A stretch of DNA of 64,000 nt from NCBI RefSeq assembly GCF_035046485.1, contig NC_085138.1:59935254-59999253 (forward strand), in the 5' to 3' direction. The notes beneath the pieces are model-generated. The model had not been told where the DNA came from. It ran no database searches and saw nothing but the letters and a program-made list of their open reading frames with translations. A program made the position numbers and the translations under genes. Position 1 is the stretch's first letter, and the number at the start of each line of letters is the position of its first letter. Shown here in pieces: positions 55,055 through 64,000 of this stretch. The stretch is from Aedes albopictus. Lineage: Eukaryota > Arthropoda > Insecta > Diptera > Culicidae.

Positions 55055-57421
55055 GAAGAAAACGAAAGAAAAAAAAAATAGATGAACGAAACGCAAGAGT
55101 AAAGTAAGCAAAAAAAAATGATCGGAAGAGTTTAAATGCGCTGGAAAAAAATATTTGAACAAAGACGTAACTTGCAAAGACAGGAAGATGAAAAAAAAAA
55201 CGAAAAGCAAACGGGTGTTTGAAAAAACAGCAAATGGAAAGCGATGGCATGCAAAAAAAATGGAAAGAGTTGAGAAGCGATGAGAAAAAAAAATACAAGG
55301 AAAAAAAAGATGGTCTTGAAAAATTAAAGATGAGAAAAAAAGCAAGAGGGTGTCTGAAAAAAAAATAAAAGAGAAAAAAATGAGAGAAAGTTAAAGAAGC
55401 CTTGAAGAAAGCAAAAAAAAACGGAGAAAACAAAAGTAAAAAAAAAAACAGAATGAAGAGAAAGGTAAGAGGAGATTGAAAAAAAAAACGAACCAAAGGA
55501 AAGAGAAGAGTGTTGAGCTGGAAATCGAAGACGTATTACAGAAAGAAAAAAGGCAAAAAAAAGGTGTGAATTTGAATTGAATATGCATTGGAATTGGATT
55601 TAATATGGAATGGATTTAATTGGTTTGAATTGGATTTGTACTGGAAGATTAGATTTGGATGTGATCTAGGTTAGATCTGTACTGGATTATGATTCGTTTT
55701 GTTATGCATTTAGGTTGGACTTGTAATGGATATGAAATAGATTAGCTTTGGAGATGTGTTGGATTCAATATGGATTGAGTTCTGAAGACATTAGTATTGG
55801 ATGGGTTATTCATTTACATTGGATGTGGATTGGATTTTATTTGGTTTGCGATTAATACGGAATGGAATTGGAATAGATTTTGAGGCCGGAATGAGATAGG
55901 ATTTTGATTAAATTGGATTCGGAATGTATACGGATTATATTTAAATAAGATATGGGTTGGAATCGAATTGGATAGGATTTGGATTGAATTTTGATTGAAA
56001 TTTTTATTGGATTAAGCAAGAATTGGATTGGGATTGAATTTAAGTTAAATTTGGCTCGGATTTGGCTTGAATCGGATTTAGATTGTAGAGGATCTGCATT
56101 GGATTTGGATAAAATTTGGCCTAAAGTGTTGGTTTTCAACTGTATTTGGATTTGGATTGAGTTTGTATATGATTTGGATTAGCTATGGATTGCAGATTGG
56201 GTTCGGATTCAATTTGGATTGGATATTGATTGGATTTAGATTGAATTTGCATTGGATTGCATTCGAATTGGATATGGATTGGATTTGAATTTGGATTAGA
56301 TTTGAGTTGGATGGAGATTGGATTTGGATTGTACTATTTAGTGTTGATTTTGGATTGGATGTGGATTACATTTAGATAGGATTTGGATTGGATAGAAGCT
56401 ATGCTGGATTGAGATAGGATTTGGATTTAATTTGGACTGGATTTGGATTTGTTTTGAATTATGATTGGATTTCGATTAGATTGGATTCGGATTGAATTGG
56501 GATAGGACGATAGGATATGAAATGGGGATCGAATTGGATAGGATTTGAGTTGGGTTTTGATTGGATTTCGGTGGAATTTTTATTGGATTGAGCAAGATTT
56601 GGATTAGGATTGGATATGGATTAGATTAAAGTTGAATTTGGATTGGATTTTGCTTGAATTCAAAATTGGATTTTGATTGTAGACTAGCTGTATTGGATTT
56701 AGATAGAATAAGGCCTAGATGGAATGAGTATTGGTTTTCGACTGTATTTGGATTTGGATTGAATTTAAATATGATTTGGAATTGCAGATTGGGTTCGGAT
56801 TCAATAAGGATTGGATATTGATTGGATTTGGATTGAATTTGCATTGGATTGGATTCGGATTGGATATGAATTGGATTGGATTTGAGTTGGATGGAGATTG
56901 GATTTGGATTGTATTGAATAGTGTTGGTCTTGGATTGGATGTGGATTACATTTAGATAGGATTTGGATTGTATCGAATGTATGCTGGAATGAGATTGGAT
57001 TTGGTTAGGATTTGGACTGGATTTGAATTCGGATTGGATTTCGATTAGAGATTAGATTGCATTTGCATTGAATACGGATTGGATTTGAATAGAATTTGGA
57101 TTGGATTCGAATTGAGTTGAATTTTGATTGGATTTCGTTTGATTTTGGATTGGATTTAGCAAGAATTGAATTGGGTTTGTTTATGGATTAAATTTGGATC
57201 GAATTTGGATTGGATTTGGATTTTATTTGGATAAAGATTTGGATTCTATTCGGATTTGGATTGGCTTTGATGTTTTTTATACATATTTAGTTTCGTTTTC
57301 TAAATGCTAGAAAAGTAATTAAATTTAACTTTCATTTGAGACAAAAAGCTTGATCGAATCAGACAAAATTATCATTGAAATTTACAAAAAAAATGGGAAA
57401 AAAATATTGTAGGAGAGTGGA
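55055..57421 (+). repeat. Tandem duplication, first unit (A-rich tract plus TTGGAT tract)
   Basis: The 2367-bp unit recurs immediately at 57422. Its first 500 bases are A/G-rich (GAAAAAAAAA type), and 55560-57260 is a degenerate hexamer-like tract of GGATTT/GGATTG units. The last 160 bases are unique. Frames on either strand give Asn/Ile/Ser/Gln-rich or Phe-rich strings and are not genes. Confidence 0.9.
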
Positions 57422-59790
57422 GAAGAAAACGAAAGAAAAAAAAAATAGATGAACGAAACGCAAGAGTAAAGTAAGCAAAAAAAAATGATCGGAAGAGTTT
57501 AAATGCGCTGGAAAAAAATATTTGAACAAAGACGTAACTTGCAAAGACAGGAAGATGAAAAAAAAAACGAAAAGCAAACGGGTGTTTGAAAAAACAGCAA
57601 ATGGAAAGCGATGGCATGCAAAAAAAATGGAAAGAGTTGAGAAGCGATGAGAAAAAAAAATACAAGGAAAAAAAAGATGGTCTTGAAAAATTAAAGATGA
57701 GAAAAAAAGCAAGAGGGTGTCTGAAAAAAAAATAAAAGAGAAAAAAATGAGAGAAAGTTAAAGAAGCCTTGAAGAAAGCAAAAAAAAAACGGAGAAAACA
57801 AAAGTAAAAAAAAAAAACAGAATGAAGAGAAAGGTAAGAGGAGATTGAAAAAAAAAACGAACCAAAGGAAAGAGAAGAGTGTTGAGCTGGAAATCGAAGA
57901 CGTATTACAGAAAGAAAAAAGGCAAAAAAAAGGTGTGAATTTGAATTGAATATGCATTGGAATTGGATTTAATATGGAATGGATTTAATTGGTTTGAATT
58001 GGATTTGTACTGGAAGATTAGATTTGGATGTGATCTAGGTTAGATCTGTACTGGATTATGATTCGTTTTGTTATGCATTTAGGTTGGACTTGTAATGGAT
58101 ATGAAATAGATTAGCTTTGGAGATGTGTTGGATTCAATATGGATTGAGTTCTGAAGACATTAGTATTGGATGGGTTATTCATTTACATTGGATGTGGATT
58201 GGATTTTATTTGGTTTGCGATTAATACGGAATGGAATTGGAATAGATTTTGAGGCCGGAATGAGATAGGATTTTGATTAAATTGGATTCGGAATGTATAC
58301 GGATTATATTTAAATAAGATATGGGTTGGAATCGAATTGGATAGGATTTGGATTGAATTTTGATTGAAATTTTTATTGGATTAAGCAAGAATTGGATTGG
58401 GATTGAATTTAAGTTAAATTTGGCTCGGATTTGGCTTGAATCGGATTTAGATTGTAGAGGATCTGCATTGGATTTGGATAAAATTTGGCCTAAAGTGTTG
58501 GTTTTCAACTGTATTTGGATTTGGATTGAGTTTGTATATGATTTGGATTAGCTATGGATTGCAGATTGGGTTCGGATTCAATTTGGATTGGATATTGATT
58601 GGATTTAGATTGAATTTGCATTGGATTGCATTCGAATTGGATATGGATTGGATTTGAATTTGGATTAGATTTGAGTTGGATGGAGATTGGATTTGGATTG
58701 TACTATTTAGTGTTGATTTTGGATTGGATGTGGATTACATTTAGATAGGATTTGGATTGGATAGAAGCTATGCTGGATTGAGATAGGATTTGGATTTAAT
58801 TTGGACTGGATTTGGATTTGTTTTGAATTATGATTGGATTTCGATTAGATTGGATTCGGATTGAATTGGGATAGGACGATAGGATATGAAATGGGGATCG
58901 AATTGGATAGGATTTGAGTTGGGTTTTGATTGGATTTCGGTGGAATTTTTATTGGATTGAGCAAGATTTGGATTAGGATTGGATATGGATTAGATTAAAG
59001 TTGAATTTGGATTGGATTTTGCTTGAATTCAAAATTGGATTTTGATTGTAGACTAGCTGTATTGGATTTAGATAGAATAAGGCCTAGATGGAATGAGTAT
59101 TGGTTTTCGACTGTATTTGGATTTGGATTGAATTTAAATATGATTTGGAATTGCAGATTGGGTTCGGATTCAATAAGGATTGGATATTGATTGGATTTGG
59201 ATTGAATTTGCATTGGATTGGATTCGGATTGGATATGAATTGGATTGGATTTGAGTTGGATGGAGATTGGATTTGGATTGTATTGAATAGTGTTGGTCTT
59301 GGATTGGATGTGGATTACATTTAGATAGGATTTGGATTGTATCGAATGTATGCTGGAATGAGATTGGATTTGGTTAGGATTTGGACTGGATTTGAATTCG
59401 GATTGGATTTCGATTAGAGATTAGATTGCATTTGCATTGAATACGGATTGGATTTGAATAGAATTTGGATTGGATTCGAATTGAGTTGAATTTTGATTGG
59501 ATTTCGTTTGATTTTGGATTGGATTTAGCAAGAATTGAATTGGGTTTGTTTATGGATTAAATTTGGATCGAATTTGGATTGGATTTGGATTTTATTTGGA
59601 TAAAGATTTGGATTCTATTCGGATTTGGATTGGCTTTGATGTTTTTTATACATATTTAGTTTCGTTTTCTAAATGCTAGAAAAGTAATTAAATTTAACTT
59701 TCATTTGAGACAAAAAGCTTGATCGAATCAGACAAAATTATCATTGAAATTTACAAAAAAAATGGGAAAAAAATATTGTAGGAGAGTGGA
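57422..59790 (+). repeat. Tandem duplication, second unit
   Basis: It is practically identical to 55055-57421 (differences seen only in A-run lengths, shifting the offset from 2367 to 2369). Such identity implies a recent duplication or an assembly collapse or expansion. Confidence 0.9.
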
Positions 59791-59802
59791 GAAGAGGGAT
59801 AA

Positions 59803-60288
59803 TGTGGTGATATGGTCAGAATAATAAATTAAATGCTGTGATTTATTTATGTGTGTATTGCAAATAGCGGTCTGTTTTGGACACCCCTTACGAATGAACG
59901 TGGAATCGTGACGAATACGCAAAACTGAACGAATGTTTGCGTTGGCTTGAAACGAAACAATGAATGGTTCGAGATCGCTACAACGTTGGTTACTAGAATG
60001 CCGTTGAGCTGTTTGCAGTCTTCCCTCCAACACTCGAACGCTTTTCCCCTCAAGCGACTCGGCTCAGTCTCGGAATTTTGACTCGGACACCACCACAACC
60101 AAAGTTTGAGCCGCGATCTCGAACCATTCATTGTTTCGTTTCAAGCCAACGCAAACATTCGTTCAGTTTTGCGTATTCGTCACGATTCCACGTTCATTCG
60201 TAAGGGGTGTCCAAAACAGACCGCTATTTGCAATACACACATAAATAAATCACAGCATTTAATTTATTATTCTGACCATATCACCACA
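59803..60288. repeat. Palindrome at the right end of the giant structure
   Basis: Direct copy 59803-59979 and inverted copy 60112-60288 of the same 177 bases flank a 132-bp spacer (59980-60111), which itself belongs to the inverted arm. Confidence 0.85.
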
Positions 60289-60315
60289 TATCTCACAATT
60301 TGTCAATTAAATGTA

Positions 60316-60536
60316 CCATAAACTGGGGTGTAGTAGTTGATCAATGGGGTGAATCTGATCACTCAATTACCCACGGATATCGACCTTCAAGGAAGTTACC
60401 ATTCCATTTTAATGTTACGTTATTGGCATGCGAATGGTTAAGTTAAAATATAATTGTTGCTTCCTTGAAAGTCTATATCCGCGGATAATTGTGTGATCAG
60501 GTTCACCCCACTGATCAACTACACCCCAGTTTACGG
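60316..60536. mobile_element. TA-flanked MITE with about 80-bp TIRs, inserted in the right arm
   Basis: The left end CCATAAACTGGGGTGTAGTA is mirrored on the right (CTACACCCCAGTTTACGG) with two mismatches. TA at 60314-60315 and 60537-60538 is the target duplication. The left arm of the host structure (GGCAAAGTACGTTCAATT near 54187) shows the uninterrupted site. Confidence 0.85.
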
Positions 60537-60561
60537 TACTTTGCCTAAAAAGACTTCAAGT

Positions 60562-61690
60562 TTCATAGCCAGAAATGGGCAATAAATTCATTTTCATGCA
60601 AAAGTATTGGTTAAACGTTATGGATTTTTTTTTTCTGGTATTTTTAATTTTGGATCACTGTTGGGCGTCGATTAAGGTGCTTGCTCTGCAAATAAAATTG
60701 CCATAAACGCCACCAAGAAAGCTTTATATTCTCCATTCGCCTTAACAACAATACCGAAACCCTTCCAATGTGACAGCATCGATACACCATTATACCCCGA
60801 AAGCGTATACCGTTTTTCCCGCTTTGCAACATAGTATCCGAATCACCTTAGAAGAGGATGGCATCCATACATACCATACGGATTGACACCTGGAATCGGA
60901 CGGAAAGCATGTGTAGCATCCCGCACTTCAACCGTAACCGTATCGTATTTTTCGCAAACTGGAACGGCAAAAGTGACTTTCCTGGTATCTCGTACACGTA
61001 CCTCTATGCCTGCCCCTGTATGGATTCTCCAAATTCCCCAGAAGCAACACTTCTCGTTTTACCCACAAAGCCAACCACACCGGAATCCGCTGCTTCATCC
61101 GCACTCAAAAGCGAACAATTTGTATCCCATCGATTTAACAATTTTCTCAAGTGGAATCATCCTTGGTGTCCTTTATTCTCCGGTTGAAGTTGTTATTTAC
61201 CCACCTCCATTTAGGAGACCCTTGCTTCTGCTTGTACCATTGGTAGTTGTACCCTTGTAGCGGCATGCAGCACCAATAGCGCTATTTGTTTCAACCAGAT
61301 AGAGACAACTTCACCGACAGCCAGCATTGAAGCCTGCGATGAAACATCAAAGGCCACGCTCGGTGCGGCCAAAAAGCTAAATTTCACAACCGACCGATGA
61401 TGGACGGACGACAACGACGCCGACGATGGATGGCTCTGGCGGGGGCAGCAGCTCTGCAGCAGAGCTTGATCGGAAACGATTTTGATGGTGGCAATTGACT
61501 TTCAAATTTAATTTGCTTTCGTTGCCCGGAGAGCTTTTTCCGGTTGCCGCGCGCTGTGAATCAGTGTCTGTCACTCTGCTGCTGCCACCATCCACTACGT
61601 ACCGTCAACGATAACAACCCCCTTTGAATGATTCCAGCACGTGGCTGTGTTCAGAATGTTGTAGAAAGGGAGTTAGCTATTTTCATGTTG
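60562..61690. other. Single-copy, GC-richer DNA without a recognised gene
   Basis: The region 60840-61620 is of higher GC content. Overlapping plus-strand frames (60858-61187 and 60883-61260) encode proteins with no family I know, and neither is supported by a domain. This may be host intergenic or regulatory DNA, or an exon. Confidence 0.35.
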
Positions 61691-62165
61691 TTTTCATTTT
61701 GAGTTACTTTAAGTTCACGAGGGCTAGTCAAGCCCATGCTGAGGATGTCTGATTTCAGCCCATCACATTTCCACAACACTCGGTTGGTGGAGCAGTCCTC
61801 CATCCTTAGCGGCTTCCCACATTTGCCAGAACGTATAACACCTGGTCCGCCATCCTTGCAGGCTGCCCTCCAGGTCTTCTTATACCATTCCAATTTCTTG
61901 GGAACACCAGCTTTGCAGGGTTGTTGTCTGGCATTCTCACAACTTTCCCCGCTCATATCCTTCCAGATTTTGCTACCTTCCGGATGCTAGCTTCGTCGTA
62001 GGGTACAGCGAGCTTGTGTTTCATTATTCGCCGCCACACAACGTTGTCCTGCAAACCACCAAAGATCGTCCTAAGCACCTCCACGCTCGAACACTTCGAG
62101 TGCTTGCATGTCCTTCTCAAGCATTTTCTAGGTCTCGTACCCGTTGAGAACAACTGGTCTTATCA
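61690..62165 (-). pseudogene. Decayed C-terminal fragment of a non-LTR retrotransposon ORF2
   Basis: The minus-strand frames give EVLRTIFGGLQDNVVWRR and SIRKVAKSGRI. These match in order the tail of the copy at 62209-62907 (RTIFGGVQENGVWRRR, SIQKVAKAGRI). The part that should follow is spread over a second frame (61651-61956: NARQQPCKAGVP, TNRVLWK) with frameshifts. It is an older copy next to the younger one. Confidence 0.75.
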
Positions 62166-62208
62166 TCCACTGATGATTCATTTTTATTTATTTTGTATTA
62201 CATCAAAT

Positions 62209-62887
62209 TCAAGATAAAACTGAATCAACAATATTTCTCCATAATACACGGTTCGTGGCTGCCGCTCTCCATCCTCGGTCGCGCCCGATGCTCGTCAAGT
62301 CACGCTCCACCTGGTCCGCCCATCGTGCTCTCTGCGCTCCACGCCTTCTTGTGCCAACCGGATCAGTTGCAAACACTAGCTTTGCAGGGTTGTTGTCCGG
62401 CATTCTTGCAAAATGCCCTGCCCACCGTATCCTTCCGGCTTTGGCCACCTTCTGGATGCTGGGTTCGCCGTAAAGTGCAGCGAGCTGGTGGTTCATCCTT
62501 CTTCGCCACACACCGTTCTCCTGCACACCGCCGAAGATCGTCCTTAGCACGCGTCGCTCGAAAACTCCGAGTGCTTGCAGGTCCTCCTCGAGCATGGTCC
62601 ATGTCTCGTGCCCGTAGAGGATTACCGGTCTTGTTAGCGTTTTGTACATGGTGCATTTGGTGCGTGGGTGAATCTTTTTCGACCGCAGTTTCTTCTGGAG
62701 CCCGTAGTAGGCCCGACTTCCGCTGATGATGCGCCTCCGAATGTCATGGCTCACGTTGTTGTTAGCCGTCAGTAAGGATCCGAGATAGACGAATTCCTCC
62801 ACCACCTCGAAAGTATCCCCGTCTATCGTAACACTACTACCCAGACGAATCCGGTCGTTTTCGGTTCCGCCTACCAGCATCCAGCAT
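62209..62887 (-). pseudogene. LINE ORF2 C-terminal domain, separated from RT by a 7-bp duplication
   Basis: The open frame includes GDTFEVVEEFVYLGSLL, RPVILYGHETWTMLEEDL and RTIFGGVQENGVWRRR, the usual tail of a LINE ORF2. A tandem 7-mer CCAGCAT at 62874-62880 and 62881-62887 shifts the frame relative to the preceding RT sequence. The frame's ATG at 62905-62907 is accidental. It ends at 62209. Confidence 0.85.
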
Positions 62888-63470
62888 GTACTTTGTTTTT
62901 GAGGCATTCACCACCAGTCCGACCTTTGCTGCTTCGCGTTTCAGGCGGGTGTACAGCTCTGTCACCGTTCCAAATGTTCTGGCAATAATGTCCATGTCGT
63001 CCGCAAAGCACACAAATTGTCCGGATTTTGTGTCACATCACACCTTCCAGAGCGATGTTGAAGAGTAGGCATGAGAGTCCGTCACCTTGTCGCAGTCCCC
63101 GGCGAGATTCGAATGAACTAGATAGTTCACCCGAAACCCTTACGCAGTTTTGCACACCGTCCATCGTTGCTTTAATCAGTCTAGTCAGCTTCCCAGGAAA
63201 GCCGTTTTCGTCCATAATTCTCCATAGCTCTGCGCGGTCGATACTGTCGTATGCCGCTTTGAAGTCGATGAACAGGTGATGCGTTGGGACCTGGTATTCA
63301 CGGCATTTCTGGAGGATTTGCCGTACGGTGAAGATCTGGTCCGTTGTCGACCGACCGTCGATGAAACCGGCTTGGTAACTTCCCACGAACTCATTTGTTT
63401 TAGGTGACAGACGACGGAAGATGATCTGGGATAGCACTTTGTACGCAGCATTCGAAATAGTGATCACCCT
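62888..63470 (-). pseudogene. LINE reverse transcriptase domain with a small internal deletion
   Basis: From about 63470 the minus strand reads NAAYKVLSQIIFRRL, YQAGFIDGRSTTDQIF, FIDFKAAYDSIDR and RRGLRQGDGLSCLLFNIAL, fingers and palm of a LINE RT. The frame stops at 63033. The catalytic FADD codons lie at 63007-62996 in another frame, preceded by TKSGQFVC. The missing residues between them point to a short deletion at about 63036-63045. The N-terminal endonuclease is absent. Confidence 0.85.
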
Positions 63471-63885
63471 GAACGCAGGATTCGTCCAGATGCGATCGGC
63501 TTCATGAACCAATCCGAGGAAAATGATTGATCTTCGTTGCGAACAATGACCATGTCTAGGAAAGGTAACCTGTCGTTCACTTCACCCAGGAATGCATCCA
63601 GGACTCTATCCACTTCGCTGGCCGGAATGACGATAAAAAAGTCGTCAACAAACTTTTTCAGGATTGGAATTTGAACACCTACTTTGGAAAACACTGTGTC
63701 TATCAGTTCGCTGGTGACGATTTCTGCTAACACTGGTGAAACTGGGTTACCCATAGCTGTGCCAGCGATCTGTTGGTAGTATTTCTGTTGGAACACGAAA
63801 TAGCTAGCCTCGATGATAAAACCACGATCTCCAGAAATAGGTCCAGGTTGATGTTGGTGTGTTCCACGGTGTACAATATTTAGAA
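63464..63885 (-). pseudogene. Penelope-like element reverse transcriptase fragment
   Basis: The minus strand reads FQQKYYQQIAGTAMGNPVSP, LKKFVDDFFIVIPASEVD and LPFLDMVIVRNEDQSF, then KPIASGRIL. These are typical of Penelope-like RTs (GTAMGNPLSP, FVDD, LPFLD and SGR motifs). Upstream codons (HTNINLDLFLEI at about 63830-63865) are in another frame, so a frameshift lies near 63815. It is cut at about 63465 where LINE sequence begins. No GIY-YIG endonuclease part is visible. Confidence 0.8.
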
Positions 63886-64000
63886 GGTGATACCTTCCGG
63901 AAATCTGACAGTTTTTTGATGACGTAATTCAAATCGTTAATAGGTGTTTACACAATGATCTAGTACTCCTCACCAATTTGATCAACGTAAAACGATAAGA
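63886..64000. other. Window edge, probable continuation of the Penelope-like remnant
   Basis: The sequence directly upstream of the Penelope-like RT fragment has stops in the relevant frame (TAA near 63877), so it is decayed or non-coding. Confidence 0.3.

Larger units (their letters stand above)
54167..60561. mobile_element. Giant (6.4-kb) inverted-repeat structure with an internal 2.37-kb tandem duplication
   Basis: The outer arms match inverted: AAACTTGAAGT....TTTTAGGCAAAGTAC on the left (54167-54195) and GTACTTTGCCTAAAAAG...ACTTCAAGTTT on the right (to 60561, with a MITE inside). The main arms, 54379-54693 and 59973-60288, are near-identical inverses. Inside lie an A-rich tract, a TTGGAT-type tract, and their duplication. 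No transposase frame is visible. A foldback transposon, or a segmental inversion-duplication, are both possible. Confidence 0.6.
62175..63470 (-). mobile_element. 5'-truncated non-LTR (LINE) retrotransposon, ORF2 3' half
   Basis: The minus-strand unit ends with an AT-rich tail (AAATAAATAAAAATG near 62178-62192). Its 5' end is lost at a junction near 63470 with Penelope-like sequence. It contains the reverse transcriptase palm and C-terminal domain. The clade is not certain: the C-terminal KTLTRPVILYGHETW pattern fits RTE- or jockey-related elements and no RNase H follows. Frameshifts make it non-functional. Confidence 0.85.

Noticed and set aside
54846..55588. Long Phe/Ser-rich minus-strand frames (216 aa and others), duplicated at 57359-57957
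   Set aside because: They are translations of poly-A-rich tracts (TTT codons). No domain is present, and both copies belong to the tandem duplication.

Overview
The window looks like a piece of a large, repeat-crowded culicine mosquito genome (genus Aedes is my best guess). It is AT-rich, has almost no recognisable host gene, and is built from nested transposable elements of nearly every class. The organism call rests on my memory of the element families (BEL/Pao, a Feilai-like tRNA SINE, a TIR family with the GTCCATAAACCACGTGG type of end) and not on a search.

Layout. 0-4.5 kb: a long-inverted-repeat element split by a hAT-like insertion, then a 0.8-kb element with a tRNA-like core. 4.5-12.5 kb: a degenerate 12-nt repeat array carrying a second tRNA-core element, a small TA-flanked MITE and a SINE. 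12.7-13.9 kb: single-copy, more GC-rich DNA. 14.99-22.16 kb: a complete BEL/Pao LTR retrotransposon with an intact 2048-residue polyprotein, 554-bp LTRs and a perfect 5-bp target duplication. 22.9-26.4 kb: more 12-nt array. 26.5-31.6 kb: SINEs, a second copy of the long-inverted-repeat element, and an ORF1-only retroelement with an 11-bp target duplication. 32.4-40.4 kb: arrays, a mariner-like element and single-copy DNA. 40.5-44 kb: a hammerhead-ribozyme-like element, a nested MITE pair and two long hairpins. 44.48-51.33 kb: a TIR-bounded block into which a Ty3/gypsy element (45.39-50.15 kb, minus strand, identical LTRs, broken pol) has jumped. 53.4-53.9 kb: a 500-N assembly gap beside a 101-bp satellite. 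54.2-60.6 kb: a giant inverted-repeat structure holding a 2.37-kb tandem duplication. 61.7-63.9 kb: degraded non-LTR retrotransposon tails joined to a Penelope-like reverse transcriptase fragment.

Only two open frames look like functional proteins: the BEL/Pao polyprotein (15580-21726) and the ORF1/Gag-like protein (29019-29969). Most other open frames are by-products of repeats. The 12-nt array has a period divisible by three, so it keeps frames open and gives spurious Phe/Leu-rich proteins. No host gene, rRNA, CRISPR array or operon was found. Several insertions can be dated relative to one another because an unfilled paralogous site lies in the same window.
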